Positions 34,971 to 43,055 of a stretch of DNA of 64,000 nt are shown one piece after another. Below the pieces are notes generated by a model. The model was not told where the DNA came from and did no database searches. It was given only the letters and a program-made list of their open reading frames with translations. This DNA is from Sphingomonas sp. 28-66-16. GTDB lineage: Bacteria > Pseudomonadota > Alphaproteobacteria > Sphingomonadales > Sphingomonadaceae. The position numbers and the translations under genes were made by a program. Position 1 is the stretch's first letter. Every line of letters starts with the position of its first letter. Location: positions 1 to 64,000 of the forward strand of contig NCGF01000001.1 in NCBI GenBank assembly GCA_002281485.1, written 5' to 3'.

Positions 34971-36305
34971 ATGGCACGCTTCACCTTCAAGCTCCCCGAT
35001 ATCGGCGAAGGCATTTCGGAGGCCGAGATCGTCGCGTGGCATGTCGCGGTGGGCGACCGGGTCGAGGAGGATCAGCAGATCGCCGACATGATGACCGACA
35101 AGGCGACCGTCGAGATGGAATCGCCGGTGTCGGGCGTGGTGGTCGAGCTCGCGGGCGAGGTCGGCGATCAGGTGTCGATCGGCGCGGCGCTGGTGGTGAT
35201 CGAGACCGAGGGCGACGTATCCGCCGAAGAAGCGCCGGCACTGGCCCCGGTGACGACCGAGTTGAAGGCGGCGCCTGCCGCCTCCGAACAGGCCGAGGTC
35301 GCCGAACAATATCAGGCGGAAAATCCGGGGGCGGGGGAGGTCGCAGCGAAGCCCTCTTTCCTGCGGGGAGAGGGTTTGGGTGAGGGGCTGCCAAGTAGCG
35401 CCGTCCTGCCCGTTACCGCCCCTCACCCCAGAGGGGAGAGGGAGCCGAAGGTCCTCGCCTCCCCCGCCGTCCGCGCGCGCGCGGCGGATCTCGGCATCGA
35501 CCTCGCCGATGTGAAGAGCGACGGCGACCGCGTCCGCCACGCCGATCTCGACGCCTATCTGCGCTACGGCTCGGGCGAGGGCTATCACGCGCCGCATGTC
35601 AGCCGCGTGCGACCCGACGAACCGATCAAAGTGATCGGCATGCGCCGCAAGATCGCCGAGAACATGCAGGCGGCGAAACGCCACATCCCGCACTTTACCT
35701 ATGTCGACGAGATCGATGTGACCGCGCTCGAGGCGATGCGCGCCGACCTCAATGACAACCGGGGTGCACGGCCCAAACTCACCATGTTGCCGCTGCTGAT
35801 CGCTGCGATCTGCAAGGCGATCCCCGATTTCCCGATGATCAACGCGCGCTATGACGATGAGGGCGGCGTGGTGACGCGCCACGGTGCGGTCCATCTCGGC
35901 ATGGCGACGCAGACCCCGGCCGGGCTGATGGTGCCGGTGATCCGCGACGCGCAGGACCGCAATGTCTGGCAATTGGCGAGCGAGATCGGTCGCCTCGCCG
36001 AAGCCGCGCGCACCGGCAAGGCCAGGGTCGAGGAATTGTCGGGTTCGACGCTCACCATCACCTCGCTCGGGCCGCTCGGCGGCATCGCAACGACGCCCGT
36101 CATCAACCGACCCGAAGTCGCGATCATCGGCCCCAACAAGATCGTCGAGCGGCCCGTCTTTGTCGGCGATGATATCGTCCGTGCGAAGCTCATGAACCTG
36201 TCGATCAGCTGCGACCACCGCGTCGTCGATGGCTGGGATGCGGCGAGCTTCGTGCAGTTGCTCAAGAAATATCTCGAAACGCCAGTCCTTCTGTTTGCCG
36301 ACTGA
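34971..36305 (+). CDS. bkdB: branched-chain 2-oxoacid dehydrogenase E2 (dihydrolipoamide acyltransferase)
   Basis: Transfers the branched acyl group from E1 to CoA. 444 residues: lipoyl domain 1-80 with the lipoylated Lys44 in DKATVEMES; linker; E3/E1-binding domain (about 162-197: SPAVRARAADLGIDLADVK); and the catalytic domain with MRRKIAENMQAAKRHIPHFTY and the CoA-acetyltransferase motif DHRVVDGWD (active His and Asp). Residues of about 128-157 of the linker (FLRGEGLGEGL to APHPRGERE) are encoded by a palindromic repeat pair (35352..35442) inserted in frame. No E3 gene is seen nearby; a shared lipoamide dehydrogenase is likely elsewhere. Confidence 0.94.
   Translation: MARFTFKLPDIGEGISEAEIVAWHVAVGDRVEEDQQIADMMTDKATVEMESPVSGVVVELAGEVGDQVSIGAALVVIETEGDVSAEEAPALAPVTTELKAAPAASEQAEVAEQYQAENPGAGEVAAKPSFLRGEGLGEGLPSSAVLPVTAPHPRGEREPKVLASPAVRARAADLGIDLADVKSDGDRVRHADLDAYLRYGSGEGYHAPHVSRVRPDEPIKVIGMRRKIAENMQAAKRHIPHFTYVDEIDVTALEAMRADLNDNRGARPKLTMLPLLIAAICKAIPDFPMINARYDDEGGVVTRHGAVHLGMATQTPAGLMVPVIRDAQDRNVWQLASEIGRLAEAARTGKARVEELSGSTLTITSLGPLGGIATTPVINRPEVAIIGPNKIVERPVFVGDDIVRAKLMNLSISCDHRVVDGWDAASFVQLLKKYLETPVLLFAD
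35352..35442. repeat. family D palindromic repeat pair inside the bkdB coding sequence
   Basis: The left unit, read in reverse, runs CCCCTCACCCAAACCCTCTC and closes as a CCCTCT/AGAGGG hairpin. The right unit starts CCCCTCACCCCAGAGGGGAG. The two units face each other: GGTGAGGGG (35379-35387) is the exact inverse of 35419-35427. This is an intergenic-type element placed in frame in the E2 linker without a stop codon. Confidence 0.8.
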
Positions 36306-36359
36306 AATCCGTCACACGGCGGCGTTATGTCCCGGCCGGACGGGTCAACCAACCCCAAC

Positions 36360-36436
36360 CGTTCGTGTCGAGCGAAGTCGAGACATCTTGGCGCAGCGGT
36401 GGAGGTATGTTTCTCGCCTTCGCCCGAAACGAACGG
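36360..36436. repeat. family B palindromic repeat (copy B2)
   Basis: CCGTTCGTGTCGAGCGAAGT (left) and TCTCGCCTTCGCCCGAAACG (right, two mismatches) are inverted. It lies downstream of the E2 gene and ends in CGAACGGGAGGGG, giving a ribosome-binding-site-like GGAGGGG before the next gene. Confidence 0.82.
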
Positions 36437-36484
36437 GAGGGGCTTTGAGTGACCGCTCCATCGTTCCGTTCCAAGGACATCCCG

Positions 36485-37306
36485 ATGCATTTCGATCTGC
36501 TCCAGTCGATCAGCCTCGCCGGCCATCCCGATACCCCCAATGACGACCGCGTCGGCTGCGGCGATGCGCTCGCCTGGGTCATCGATGGCGCGACCGATCT
36601 GGGCGAGGCTGGGCTGCTGGGTGCGCGCGGGGGCGCCGCCTGGCTGGCGATGGAGGCGAATAGCGGCTTTGCATCGGCCGGTGACGGATCGATCGACTCC
36701 ATCTGCAAAGGCGTGTTCGCGCGGGTGGCGCGCCGGTTCGACGCGCAACGCACGCGCGATCCGGTCGCGGACTGGGAATTGCCGCTCGGTGCCTTTCTGA
36801 TCGCGCGCGTCGGTGCCGCCACGATCGAGTACGGTTGGCTGGGCGATTGCGTTGGCCTGCTCCGACGCGGCGAAAAGGTCGTTTGGGTTGGGCCTCAGGC
36901 GGGCAAGGATCAGGAAAGCGCCTGGGCGGCCCGCTTTGTCGGGCAGGGACTTGGCGAGAAGGAAAGGCCCGAGCCGATCCTTCAATCGCTGCGTCAGTCG
37001 CGGTCGCGGTCGGGCAAGCATCTGCTCGGTGTCGATCCGACCGCCGCCGCGCATTTGGACAAGGCGGTCATCCCCTGCGCGCCGGGCGACGAGCTGCTAC
37101 TGATGACCGACGGTTTCGCGGCGCTGATCGAGGGCTATGCGGCGCTGACGCCCGAAGCGATGATGGCGGCCTTGTCGGTCGAAGGGCTGGCGGGACTCGG
37201 CAAGCAATTGCGCGAGATCGAGGCCGCCGACGCCGCTTGCACCCGCTATCCCCGTTTCAAACAATCCGACGACGCGACGGCGATCTGGCTGCGGGTCGCC
37301 GCCTGA
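36485..37306 (+). CDS. PP2C-like serine/threonine phosphatase domain protein
   Basis: 273 residues from ATG 36485. The pattern PNDDRVGCGDALAWVIDGAT (metal-binding Asp pairs), WLGDCVGLLRRG and GDELLLMTDGFAALIEGY follows the PP2C/PPM fold, with Asp residues at the manganese sites (DDR, DGAT, TDG). The final SDDATAIWL holds the last Asp. Target proteins are unknown. A GTG at 36449 with GGAGGGG from repeat B2 could give 12 more residues; the ATG with AAGGA is preferred because the conserved region begins there. Downstream of bkdB on the same strand. Confidence 0.8.
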   Translation: MHFDLLQSISLAGHPDTPNDDRVGCGDALAWVIDGATDLGEAGLLGARGGAAWLAMEANSGFASAGDGSIDSICKGVFARVARRFDAQRTRDPVADWELPLGAFLIARVGAATIEYGWLGDCVGLLRRGEKVVWVGPQAGKDQESAWAARFVGQGLGEKERPEPILQSLRQSRSRSGKHLLGVDPTAAAHLDKAVIPCAPGDELLLMTDGFAALIEGYAALTPEAMMAALSVEGLAGLGKQLREIEAADAACTRYPRFKQSDDATAIWLRVAA

Positions 37307-37312
37307 ACGCGA

Positions 37313-38089
37313 TCAGCTGGGTTTCTGCGCTGCTCCCGCCATCTGCCGCGCCAGCCGGCGCGGGATGAAGCGGATCGCGCCCGCCATCATCGCGTTCATC
37401 GCTCCCGACACCTTGACCGCGCGGTTGCCTTCCAACGCGGCGAGGCCATCGGCAACGACCTTGTCGGGGTCGCCGGCGAACATCTGGAACAGCCGGCTGT
37501 CGGCCATGTCGGCGACGTCGGCAAATTCGGTCCTGGTCGCGCCCGGGCATAGCGAAGCGACGCGCACCCCCCTGCCCTTCACTTCCTCGTGCAAGCCTTC
37601 CGAAAAGCTCAGCACGAACGCCTTGCTGGCATAGTAAACCGCCATCCATGGTCCCGGCTGAAACGCTGCGGTCGAGGCGATGTTGAGGATGCCGCCCGAT
37701 CGCATCTGGATCATTCCTGGCAGCACGGCATGGCACAGCTCCACCAGCGCGCGGCAGTTGAGATCGATCATCCGCGCCTGCATCGCCCCGTCCATTGCCG
37801 CGAAATCGCCGCGCGCGCCGAACCCGGCATTGTTGATCAGCGTGTTGATGGCCAGATCCCGCGCGGCGATGTCGGCCATCAGCCCCGCCACGCCGCCCGG
37901 CGCGGCGAGATCGGCGGGAATGACGTGCGCGTTCACGCCGAACCGGTCGCCGATCGTCTTCGCCAGCGCGGTGAGCCGGTCGCCGCGCCGCGCGGTGAGG
38001 ATCACATCATGGCCTTTTGCGGCCGATGCCAGGGCAAAACGGGCGCCGAGCCCCGCCGACGCGCCGGTGATCAATGCGGTATCCGCCAT
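37313..38089 (-). CDS. SDR family NAD(P)-dependent oxidoreductase
   Basis: Short-chain dehydrogenase of 258 residues: cofactor motif TGASAGLGARFA, basic ARRGDR after the second strand (suggesting NADP), INNAGFGARG, Ser in LNIASTAAF and the YYASKAF catalytic Tyr-Lys, then CPGATRTEF. This is the DltE/YqjQ-type classical SDR group; substrate unknown. The ATG at 38089 (MADTALITG) is preferred over 38107. It diverges from the hydrolase-OsmC fusion gene with a 69-base gap and converges with the PP2C gene (6 bases). Confidence 0.9.
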   Translation of the reverse strand: MADTALITGASAGLGARFALASAAKGHDVILTARRGDRLTALAKTIGDRFGVNAHVIPADLAAPGGVAGLMADIAARDLAINTLINNAGFGARGDFAAMDGAMQARMIDLNCRALVELCHAVLPGMIQMRSGGILNIASTAAFQPGPWMAVYYASKAFVLSFSEGLHEEVKGRGVRVASLCPGATRTEFADVADMADSRLFQMFAGDPDKVVADGLAALEGNRAVKVSGAMNAMMAGAIRFIPRRLARQMAGAAQKPS

Positions 38090-38158
38090 CGGGCGCGCTC
38101 CTGCCATCGTGACGAACCGGCCACGCGCGGCTTATACAGGATCGACAGGAGAAGCGCG

Positions 38159-39361
38159 ATGCGGCGAGCGGTTGAATTCACCAATGCCATCGGGGTCAGC
38201 TTGGCGGGGCGGCTCGAAATGCCGCCGGGCCGCGTCCGCGCGGTCGCGCTGTTCGCACACTGCTTCACCTGCACCGCGAGCAGCCACGGCGCGCGGCGGA
38301 TCAGCGTGGCGCTGGCCGAGCATGGCATCGCCACGCTTGCCTTCGATTTTACCGGGCTCGGCAGCAGCGAGGGGCGCTTCGCCGACAGCCATTTCGCCGC
38401 CAATGTCGACGATCTGATCGCCGCTGCCGGCCATCTGCGCGAGACGATCGGCGCACCGGCCATCCTTGTCGGCCATTCGCTCGGCGGTGCGGCGGTGATC
38501 GCGGCGGCGGCGCATATCCCCGAAGCGACGGCGGTGGTGACGATCGGCGCGCCGTTCGATCCCGCCCATGTCCTCCACCAGCTCGGCGACCAGATCGACC
38601 GCGTTCGTGCCGAGGGCCAGGCCGAAGTCACGATCGGGGGCCGCCCGTTCGAGATATCCAGCGCCTTTCTCGACGCCGTCGAGGGGCACGACCAGGCGAC
38701 GCGGCTTGCAAGGCTCAAGCGCGCGCTGCTCGTGCTGCACGCGCCCACCGATACGATCGTCGGCATCGAGAATGCCGGCCAGATCTTCGGCGCCGCCAGG
38801 CATCCGAAGAGCTTCATCGCGCTCGATGGTGCCGATCATTTGCTCACCCAGCCCGGCCCGGCCGCCTATGCCGCCGCGATGATCGTCGCCTGGGTCGAGC
38901 CCTATCTCGCCCCCGCTCACGCGCCCGACATGCCCGATGAAGGACAGGTGCGGGTCACCACCACCGACGCCAAGTTCACCGCGATCGTCGATTCGTCGGG
39001 CCACAGCTTCCTCGCCGACGAGCCGATCAAGGCGGGCGGCAACGATCTCGGGCCGACGCCCTATGATCTGCTGCTGTCGGCGCTCGGCACCTGTACCGCG
39101 ATGACGATCAAGCTCGTCGCCGAGCGGGAGAAGATTCCGCTCGACGGGGTCTCGGTGACGCTCGAGCACAGCCGCTGCCATTCGGCGGATTGCGCGCAAA
39201 CGGGCGAGGGCCGCCCCAGGATCGAGGTGATGGCGCGCGCTATCACCCTGACCGGCGACCTGAGCGACGCGCAGCGCGCGCGGCTGCTGGTGATCGCCGA
39301 CAAATGCCCGGTCCACCGCACGATCGAAAGCCATCCGGTCATCAAGACGCGGCTGGTCTGA
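38159..39361 (+). CDS. bifunctional alpha/beta hydrolase-OsmC family protein
   Basis: 400 residues joining two domains. Residues 1-255 form an alpha/beta hydrolase (FAHCFTCTASSHGA, nucleophile Ser in VGHSLGGAAV, His in DGADHLLTQPG). Residues of about 268-400 are OsmC-like, with the peroxidatic Cys in LGTCTAMTIKL and resolving Cys in DKCPVHRTIES, as in peroxide reductases that use thiols. This fused architecture exists in proteobacteria; a hydrolase delivering or removing acyl groups linked with peroxide or thiol chemistry is an inference. The ATG at 38159 has AGGAG. Confidence 0.9.
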   Translation: MRRAVEFTNAIGVSLAGRLEMPPGRVRAVALFAHCFTCTASSHGARRISVALAEHGIATLAFDFTGLGSSEGRFADSHFAANVDDLIAAAGHLRETIGAPAILVGHSLGGAAVIAAAAHIPEATAVVTIGAPFDPAHVLHQLGDQIDRVRAEGQAEVTIGGRPFEISSAFLDAVEGHDQATRLARLKRALLVLHAPTDTIVGIENAGQIFGAARHPKSFIALDGADHLLTQPGPAAYAAAMIVAWVEPYLAPAHAPDMPDEGQVRVTTTDAKFTAIVDSSGHSFLADEPIKAGGNDLGPTPYDLLLSALGTCTAMTIKLVAEREKIPLDGVSVTLEHSRCHSADCAQTGEGRPRIEVMARAITLTGDLSDAQRARLLVIADKCPVHRTIESHPVIKTRLV

Positions 39362-39380
39362 GCAGGTCGGGTGCGGGCGA

Positions 39381-40118
39381 TCAGCGACCGCGCCGCTCCA
39401 CCAGGTCGAACCTGATCCGCACCCACGCCCCGATGATGTCGTTGCCGCCCTTGCGCGGCGGGCGGACGCGAAATTGCCAGGCTGCCTCGCGCACGCCGCG
39501 CGCCAGCCCGGTGCCGGGCGGATCGTCGCCAAGGATCACGCAGTCCTCCACGCGGTAGTTGCGCGCGGTCTTGCACGCGATCAGCGCCGATCCCGATCGC
39601 AGGCCTTGCGGCATGTAGAATCGCATCTCGGCATCGGTCGGTTCGCGATACCATTCGGCGTTGTAGAGCGGCTCGCCATTGGGCGCCTTGCCGGTCGCGA
39701 CGCTGTCACCCTCGGCCCCCTCCGACGCGGCCGCGACTTCGGCGGGTGCCGAGCGGATCTTGCCGATATCGGAGCGCGCATAATCTTCGCGACTGATCAC
39801 CAGTAGCCCGGGTATCGGCCCGAGCGGGGTTGGCGGCACCGGTGCGGCGGGCGGCGGCGTTGTGCGCGGCGGGGTGGGCGGGGTCCGCCGCTTGACCGTC
39901 TTCTGGCTCTTCGATGGCTCGGTGTCGGGCTTGGCGACGACGTCGAAGGTCTTCAATCCCTCGACCGGTTTGCCGCCCTGAAACAGCTTCTGACCCGACA
40001 GCACGAGCGCCAGGATGAGCAGCGCCTCGATCGCCAGCGCGAACAGCAACCCGGCTAGCCGCTGCCGCAGCGGCTGGCGTCGATCGTCACTCTCGTCATT
40101 CAGATACGCGGAACGCAT
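39381..40118 (-). CDS. TonB-like protein
   Basis: 245 residues: a short cytosolic N-terminus, one membrane anchor (LAGLLFALAIEALLILALVL, about residues 20-40), a Pro-rich periplasmic spacer (PPTPPRTTPPPAAPVPPTP) and a C-terminal domain ending AAWQFRVRPPRK and then WVRIRFDLVE, which fits the TonB C-terminal fold. TonB proteins carry proton-motive energy to outer-membrane receptors. No ExbB/ExbD or receptor gene is near, so partners are unknown. The ATG at 40118 gives the anchor at the correct place. It lies downstream of a thiolase on the same strand (80-base gap). Confidence 0.75.
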   Translation of the reverse strand: MRSAYLNDESDDRRQPLRQRLAGLLFALAIEALLILALVLSGQKLFQGGKPVEGLKTFDVVAKPDTEPSKSQKTVKRRTPPTPPRTTPPPAAPVPPTPLGPIPGLLVISREDYARSDIGKIRSAPAEVAAASEGAEGDSVATGKAPNGEPLYNAEWYREPTDAEMRFYMPQGLRSGSALIACKTARNYRVEDCVILGDDPPGTGLARGVREAAWQFRVRPPRKGGNDIIGAWVRIRFDLVERRGR

Positions 40119-40198
40119 GGCGACTCGCCTGGGATAGCGCGCCAATGCGCGGCGATCCTCTAGCCGCGTTTCGGCGCCGCGCGAAGGGGCCGATGCGA

Positions 40199-41395
40199 TC
40201 AGACGATTTCGAACAGCCCGGCCGCGCCCATCCCGCCGGCGGTGCACATCGACACGACGACATAACGCACGCCACGCTTGCGACCCTCGATCAGCGCATG
40301 GCCGACCAGCCGCGACCCGGTCATCCCGAACGGATGGCCAACCGCGATCGCGCCACCATTGACGTTGTAGCGATCGGGATCGATGCCGAGCATGTCGCGG
40401 CAATAGAGGCATTGCGACGCGAACGCCTCGTTGAGTTCCCACAGGCCGATGTCGCCCACCGTCAGTCCGGCGCGCTCGAGCAGCTTGGGGATGGCGAAGA
40501 CCGGGCCGATACCCATCTCGTCGGGCGCGCATCCGGCGGCCTGGAAGCCGCGATAGATACCGAGGATTTCCTTGCCCTCGGCCTCCGCCATCGCGCGGTC
40601 CATGACGATCTGCGCCGAGGCGCCGTCCGAAAGCTGGCTGGCATTGCCGGCAGTGATGTTGGTGCCCGGCCCGGTGAACTGACCGCCCGGCCAGACGGTC
40701 TTGAGCCCGCTCAATCCCTCCAGCGTGGTGCCGGGTCGGATGCCCTCGTCCTGGCTGACAGTGACGGTCGCGGTGCCCGATTGATTGCCTTCCTTGTCGT
40801 AGAGCGCGCGTTCGACGGTGATCGGCGCGATCTCCTCGACGAACGCGCCGGTTTGGAGGCCACGCGCCGCGCGCTGCTGGCTCATCGCGCCGTAAGCGTC
40901 CTGCGCCTCGCGGCTGATGCCATAGCGTTCGGCGACGATCTCGGCGGTCTCGATCATCGGGATATAGGCGGCGGGCTCGTGCGCGATCACCGACTGGTTG
41001 ACGTAGCGCGGCGCTTCCTTGGTGACCGTCATGCTCACCGATTCCATCCCGCCAGCCAGCGCGACATCGGCCTCGTCGCAGATGATCGTCCGCGCCGCGA
41101 GCGCGACGGCGGTGAGCCCCGATCCGCATTTGCGGTCGAGCGTGAAGGCGGGCACCGATTGCGGCAACTGCCCGGCAAAGATCGCCATCCGCCCGGCATT
41201 GCCGCCTTGCGTACCCCATTGATTGCCGACGCCCCAGAAAACCTCGTCGATCCGCGCCGGATCGATCCCGGCGCGCTCGATCGCTGCGTTCATGACGTGC
41301 CCGGCGAGCACCGGCGCCTCGGTAATGTTGAACGCCCCGCGATAGGCCTTGCCGATCGGCGTCCGGGCGGTGGCGATGATGGCGGCTTCACGCAT
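40199..41395 (-). CDS. acetyl-CoA C-acyltransferase (thiolase), second copy
   Basis: 398-residue thiolase with nucleophile Cys90 (TLDRKCGSG), [13 protein letters not shown], His in [14 protein letters not shown] and the second catalytic Cys in [10 protein letters not shown]. It is clearly diverged from the thiolase at 17939 (different GHP context and extra insertions), closer to FadI/phenylacetate-type enzymes. Cleaves 3-ketoacyl-CoA. The ATG at 41395 is chosen since homology begins there; the frame to 41542 is not homologous. Upstream is a 356-base region without a gene that carries strong hairpins. Confidence 0.93.
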   Translation of the reverse strand: MREAAIIATARTPIGKAYRGAFNITEAPVLAGHVMNAAIERAGIDPARIDEVFWGVGNQWGTQGGNAGRMAIFAGQLPQSVPAFTLDRKCGSGLTAVALAARTIICDEADVALAGGMESVSMTVTKEAPRYVNQSVIAHEPAAYIPMIETAEIVAERYGISREAQDAYGAMSQQRAARGLQTGAFVEEIAPITVERALYDKEGNQSGTATVTVSQDEGIRPGTTLEGLSGLKTVWPGGQFTGPGTNITAGNASQLSDGASAQIVMDRAMAEAEGKEILGIYRGFQAAGCAPDEMGIGPVFAIPKLLERAGLTVGDIGLWELNEAFASQCLYCRDMLGIDPDRYNVNGGAIAVGHPFGMTGSRLVGHALIEGRKRGVRYVVVSMCTAGGMGAAGLFEIV

Positions 41396-41535
41396 GACAC
41401 TTCCTCTCGCTGCTTTCTTGCACAAGCTTATACAACGCGCATGACGCATCGCCCGCTTGTTGTCGACGATGATCCGCCGATCGCGGCCGGCGAGACGATG
41501 CGGTGCGCTGCTGTCGCCAAAGAGGCGCTTTTCGT

Positions 41536-41637
41536 CCTGCACCTCCCCATCGCGGGCGCGGGCAGGCTATCGGGCGGCGCTATCAAAAGGGCATGATGCG
41601 CCGCCCGGTGACCTGGGAGGCCTTTAGGGCAGGTCAC
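41536..41637. other. three consecutive hairpins in a 356-base gene-free region
   Basis: Between the thiolase start (41395) and the ECF sigma gene lie CCTGC/GCAGG (41536-41566), a perfect 10-bp stem CGGGCGGCGC/GCGCCGCCCG (41571-41607) and, directly abutting, a perfect 8-bp stem GTGACCTG/CAGGTCAC (41608-41637). A short open frame at 41441..41596 has no support. A structured leader, terminator cluster or small RNA is possible. I see no known riboswitch consensus. Confidence 0.5.
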
Positions 41638-41751
41638 GACCATGATTTCGCAGCGGCACCGGCTTCGGTTACAGGGGTGGCGGCCGGCCAATCCGTCAAA
41701 TCGAACGGCGCCCGACACCCGGCGGCGTAACCTATCAGCTGGACGTTGCGT

Positions 41752-42306
41752 ATGAGCTTATCGAGAGCACATGGCAGGGCGAGCGAGGACGAGCTGAAGG
41801 GCTGGATGGTGCGTGGCCTCGATGGCGACGCGGCCGCCCAGAACCGGCTGCTGACCGCGCTTGCTCTGTTGCTGCGATCGTTTTTCGCGCGCCGTCTGCG
41901 CGGTGCCGGTGATGATGTCGAGGATCTGGTGCAGGACACGTTGATTGCCATCCACACGCGGCGCGCCAGCTATGACCGCGACCGGCCCTTCACCGCCTGG
42001 GCCTACGCCGTCGCGCGCTACAAGATGATCGATCATTTCCGGCGCCTGCGCCATCATGTGCCGTTCGAAGGGCTCGAGGAAATATTGGTTGCCGAGGGAT
42101 TTCAGGAAGCGGCCTCGGCGAAGATGGACGTCGATGCGCTGCTCGAGGGGATCTCGCCCAAGCAGGCGCGCGCGATCCGGCAGACCAAGATCGACGGGCT
42201 GAGCGTCGCCGAGGCCGCCGAAAGCGCGGGCATCAGCGAGGCTGACGTGAAGGTTTCGGTCCATCGCGGGCTGAAGGCGCTCGCCGAACGATTGAAGGGC
42301 AAGTGA
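41752..42306 (+). CDS. ECF-type RNA polymerase sigma factor (SigF-like)
   Basis: 184 residues with sigma region 2 (ARRLRGAGDDVEDLVQDTL, RPFTAWAYAVARYKMIDHF) and region 4 (LSVAEAAESAGISEADVKVS helix-turn-helix). The pairing with an NrsF anti-sigma gene that overlaps its stop places it in the group of Caulobacter SigF, which responds to oxidative and heavy-metal stress. Start: ATG at 41752; ATG at 41806 is a shorter alternative, as a GTAACC-type promoter element lies so close that its -10 would overlap the first ATG. Expected to direct transcription of the DUF1223 gene at 43056. Confidence 0.9.
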   Translation: MSLSRAHGRASEDELKGWMVRGLDGDAAAQNRLLTALALLLRSFFARRLRGAGDDVEDLVQDTLIAIHTRRASYDRDRPFTAWAYAVARYKMIDHFRRLRHHVPFEGLEEILVAEGFQEAASAKMDVDALLEGISPKQARAIRQTKIDGLSVAEAAESAGISEADVKVSVHRGLKALAERLKGK

Positions 42307-42947
42307 TGCGTACCGAAGATCTGATCGAGTCGCTCGCCGCCGACACCCGCGCGGTCTCGCCGCATGCGCTCGAACAGCGCATGCTGTTGGGGCTGCTGCT
42401 TGGCGGCGCCGCCGCGCTGGCGGTGATGGCGCTGTGGATGGGCTTCCGGCCCGATCTGCCGCAGGCGATGATGACGACGTCGTTCGTGATGAAATGGACG
42501 TACACGCTCTCGCTCGGCGTGTTCGCGCTGGTCGCCACGCTTCAGGCCGCGCGGCCCGATGCGCCGAAGTTGCGGCTGGCCTGGCTGATCGTCGTGCCGT
42601 TCGTGCTGCTGGCGATGGTCTCGGCGGTCGAGCTGATCGATACGCCGGTCGATCGCTGGATGCCGATGTGGCTCGGCCACAGCTGGCGCGACTGTTCGGC
42701 GCGGGTTGCCGTCCTGTCGCTGCCGGTATTCGGCGGGCTGCTATGGGCGTTCCGCAGCCTCGCTCCGACCCGCCTGCGCGCGGCCGGCGCCGCCGCCGGG
42801 CTGGTCTCGGGCGCGGGCGCCGCGACCGTCTATGGGCTGCACTGTCCCGAGGTGTCGGCGACCTTCGTATTGACCTGGTACACGCTGGGGATGCTGATCG
42901 CGGCGGGCGCCGGGGCCCTGCTCGGACCACGATTGCTGCGCTGGTAA
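42306..42947 (+). CDS. nrsF: NrsF-family anti-sigma factor (DUF1109)
   Basis: Inner-membrane protein of 213 residues. A short cytosolic N-terminus (RTEDLIESLAADTRAVSPHA, the usual sigma-binding start of this family) is followed by six hydrophobic spans. Conserved Cys occur in RDCSARVAVLSLP and LHCPEVSATF; in Caulobacter NrsF, paired Cys residues are needed to sense the stress signal. It holds the sigma factor inactive at the membrane until signalled. The start codon overlaps the sigma stop (TGATG), showing coupled expression. Confidence 0.9.
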   Translation: MRTEDLIESLAADTRAVSPHALEQRMLLGLLLGGAAALAVMALWMGFRPDLPQAMMTTSFVMKWTYTLSLGVFALVATLQAARPDAPKLRLAWLIVVPFVLLAMVSAVELIDTPVDRWMPMWLGHSWRDCSARVAVLSLPVFGGLLWAFRSLAPTRLRAAGAAAGLVSGAGAATVYGLHCPEVSATFVLTWYTLGMLIAAGAGALLGPRLLRW

Positions 42948-42975
42948 TTATTGACGTGATTGCCGGCCGGGTGAT

Positions 42976-43001
42976 GTAACCGTCAACAGCTTGGCCGCGA
43001 A
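42976..43001 (+). promoter_or_regulatory. SigF-type ECF promoter, GTAACC-N16-CGAA
   Basis: GTAACC at 42976-42981 and CGAA at 42998-43001 are separated by exactly 16 bases, matching the promoter described for Caulobacter SigF. It begins 29 bases after the nrsF stop, and the expected transcript start (about 43008) leaves a 45-50-base leader before the DUF1223 ATG. Confidence 0.75.
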
Positions 43002-43055
43002 TACTGGGCATGAGGCTGATGGACGCCTCCTCGAAGAGAATAACCGGAGGCTATC

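Noticed and set aside
41441..41596. 51-codon open frame on the plus strand between thiolase and sigma genes
   Set aside because: No ribosome binding site, no recognisable similarity, and it overlaps the hairpin region.
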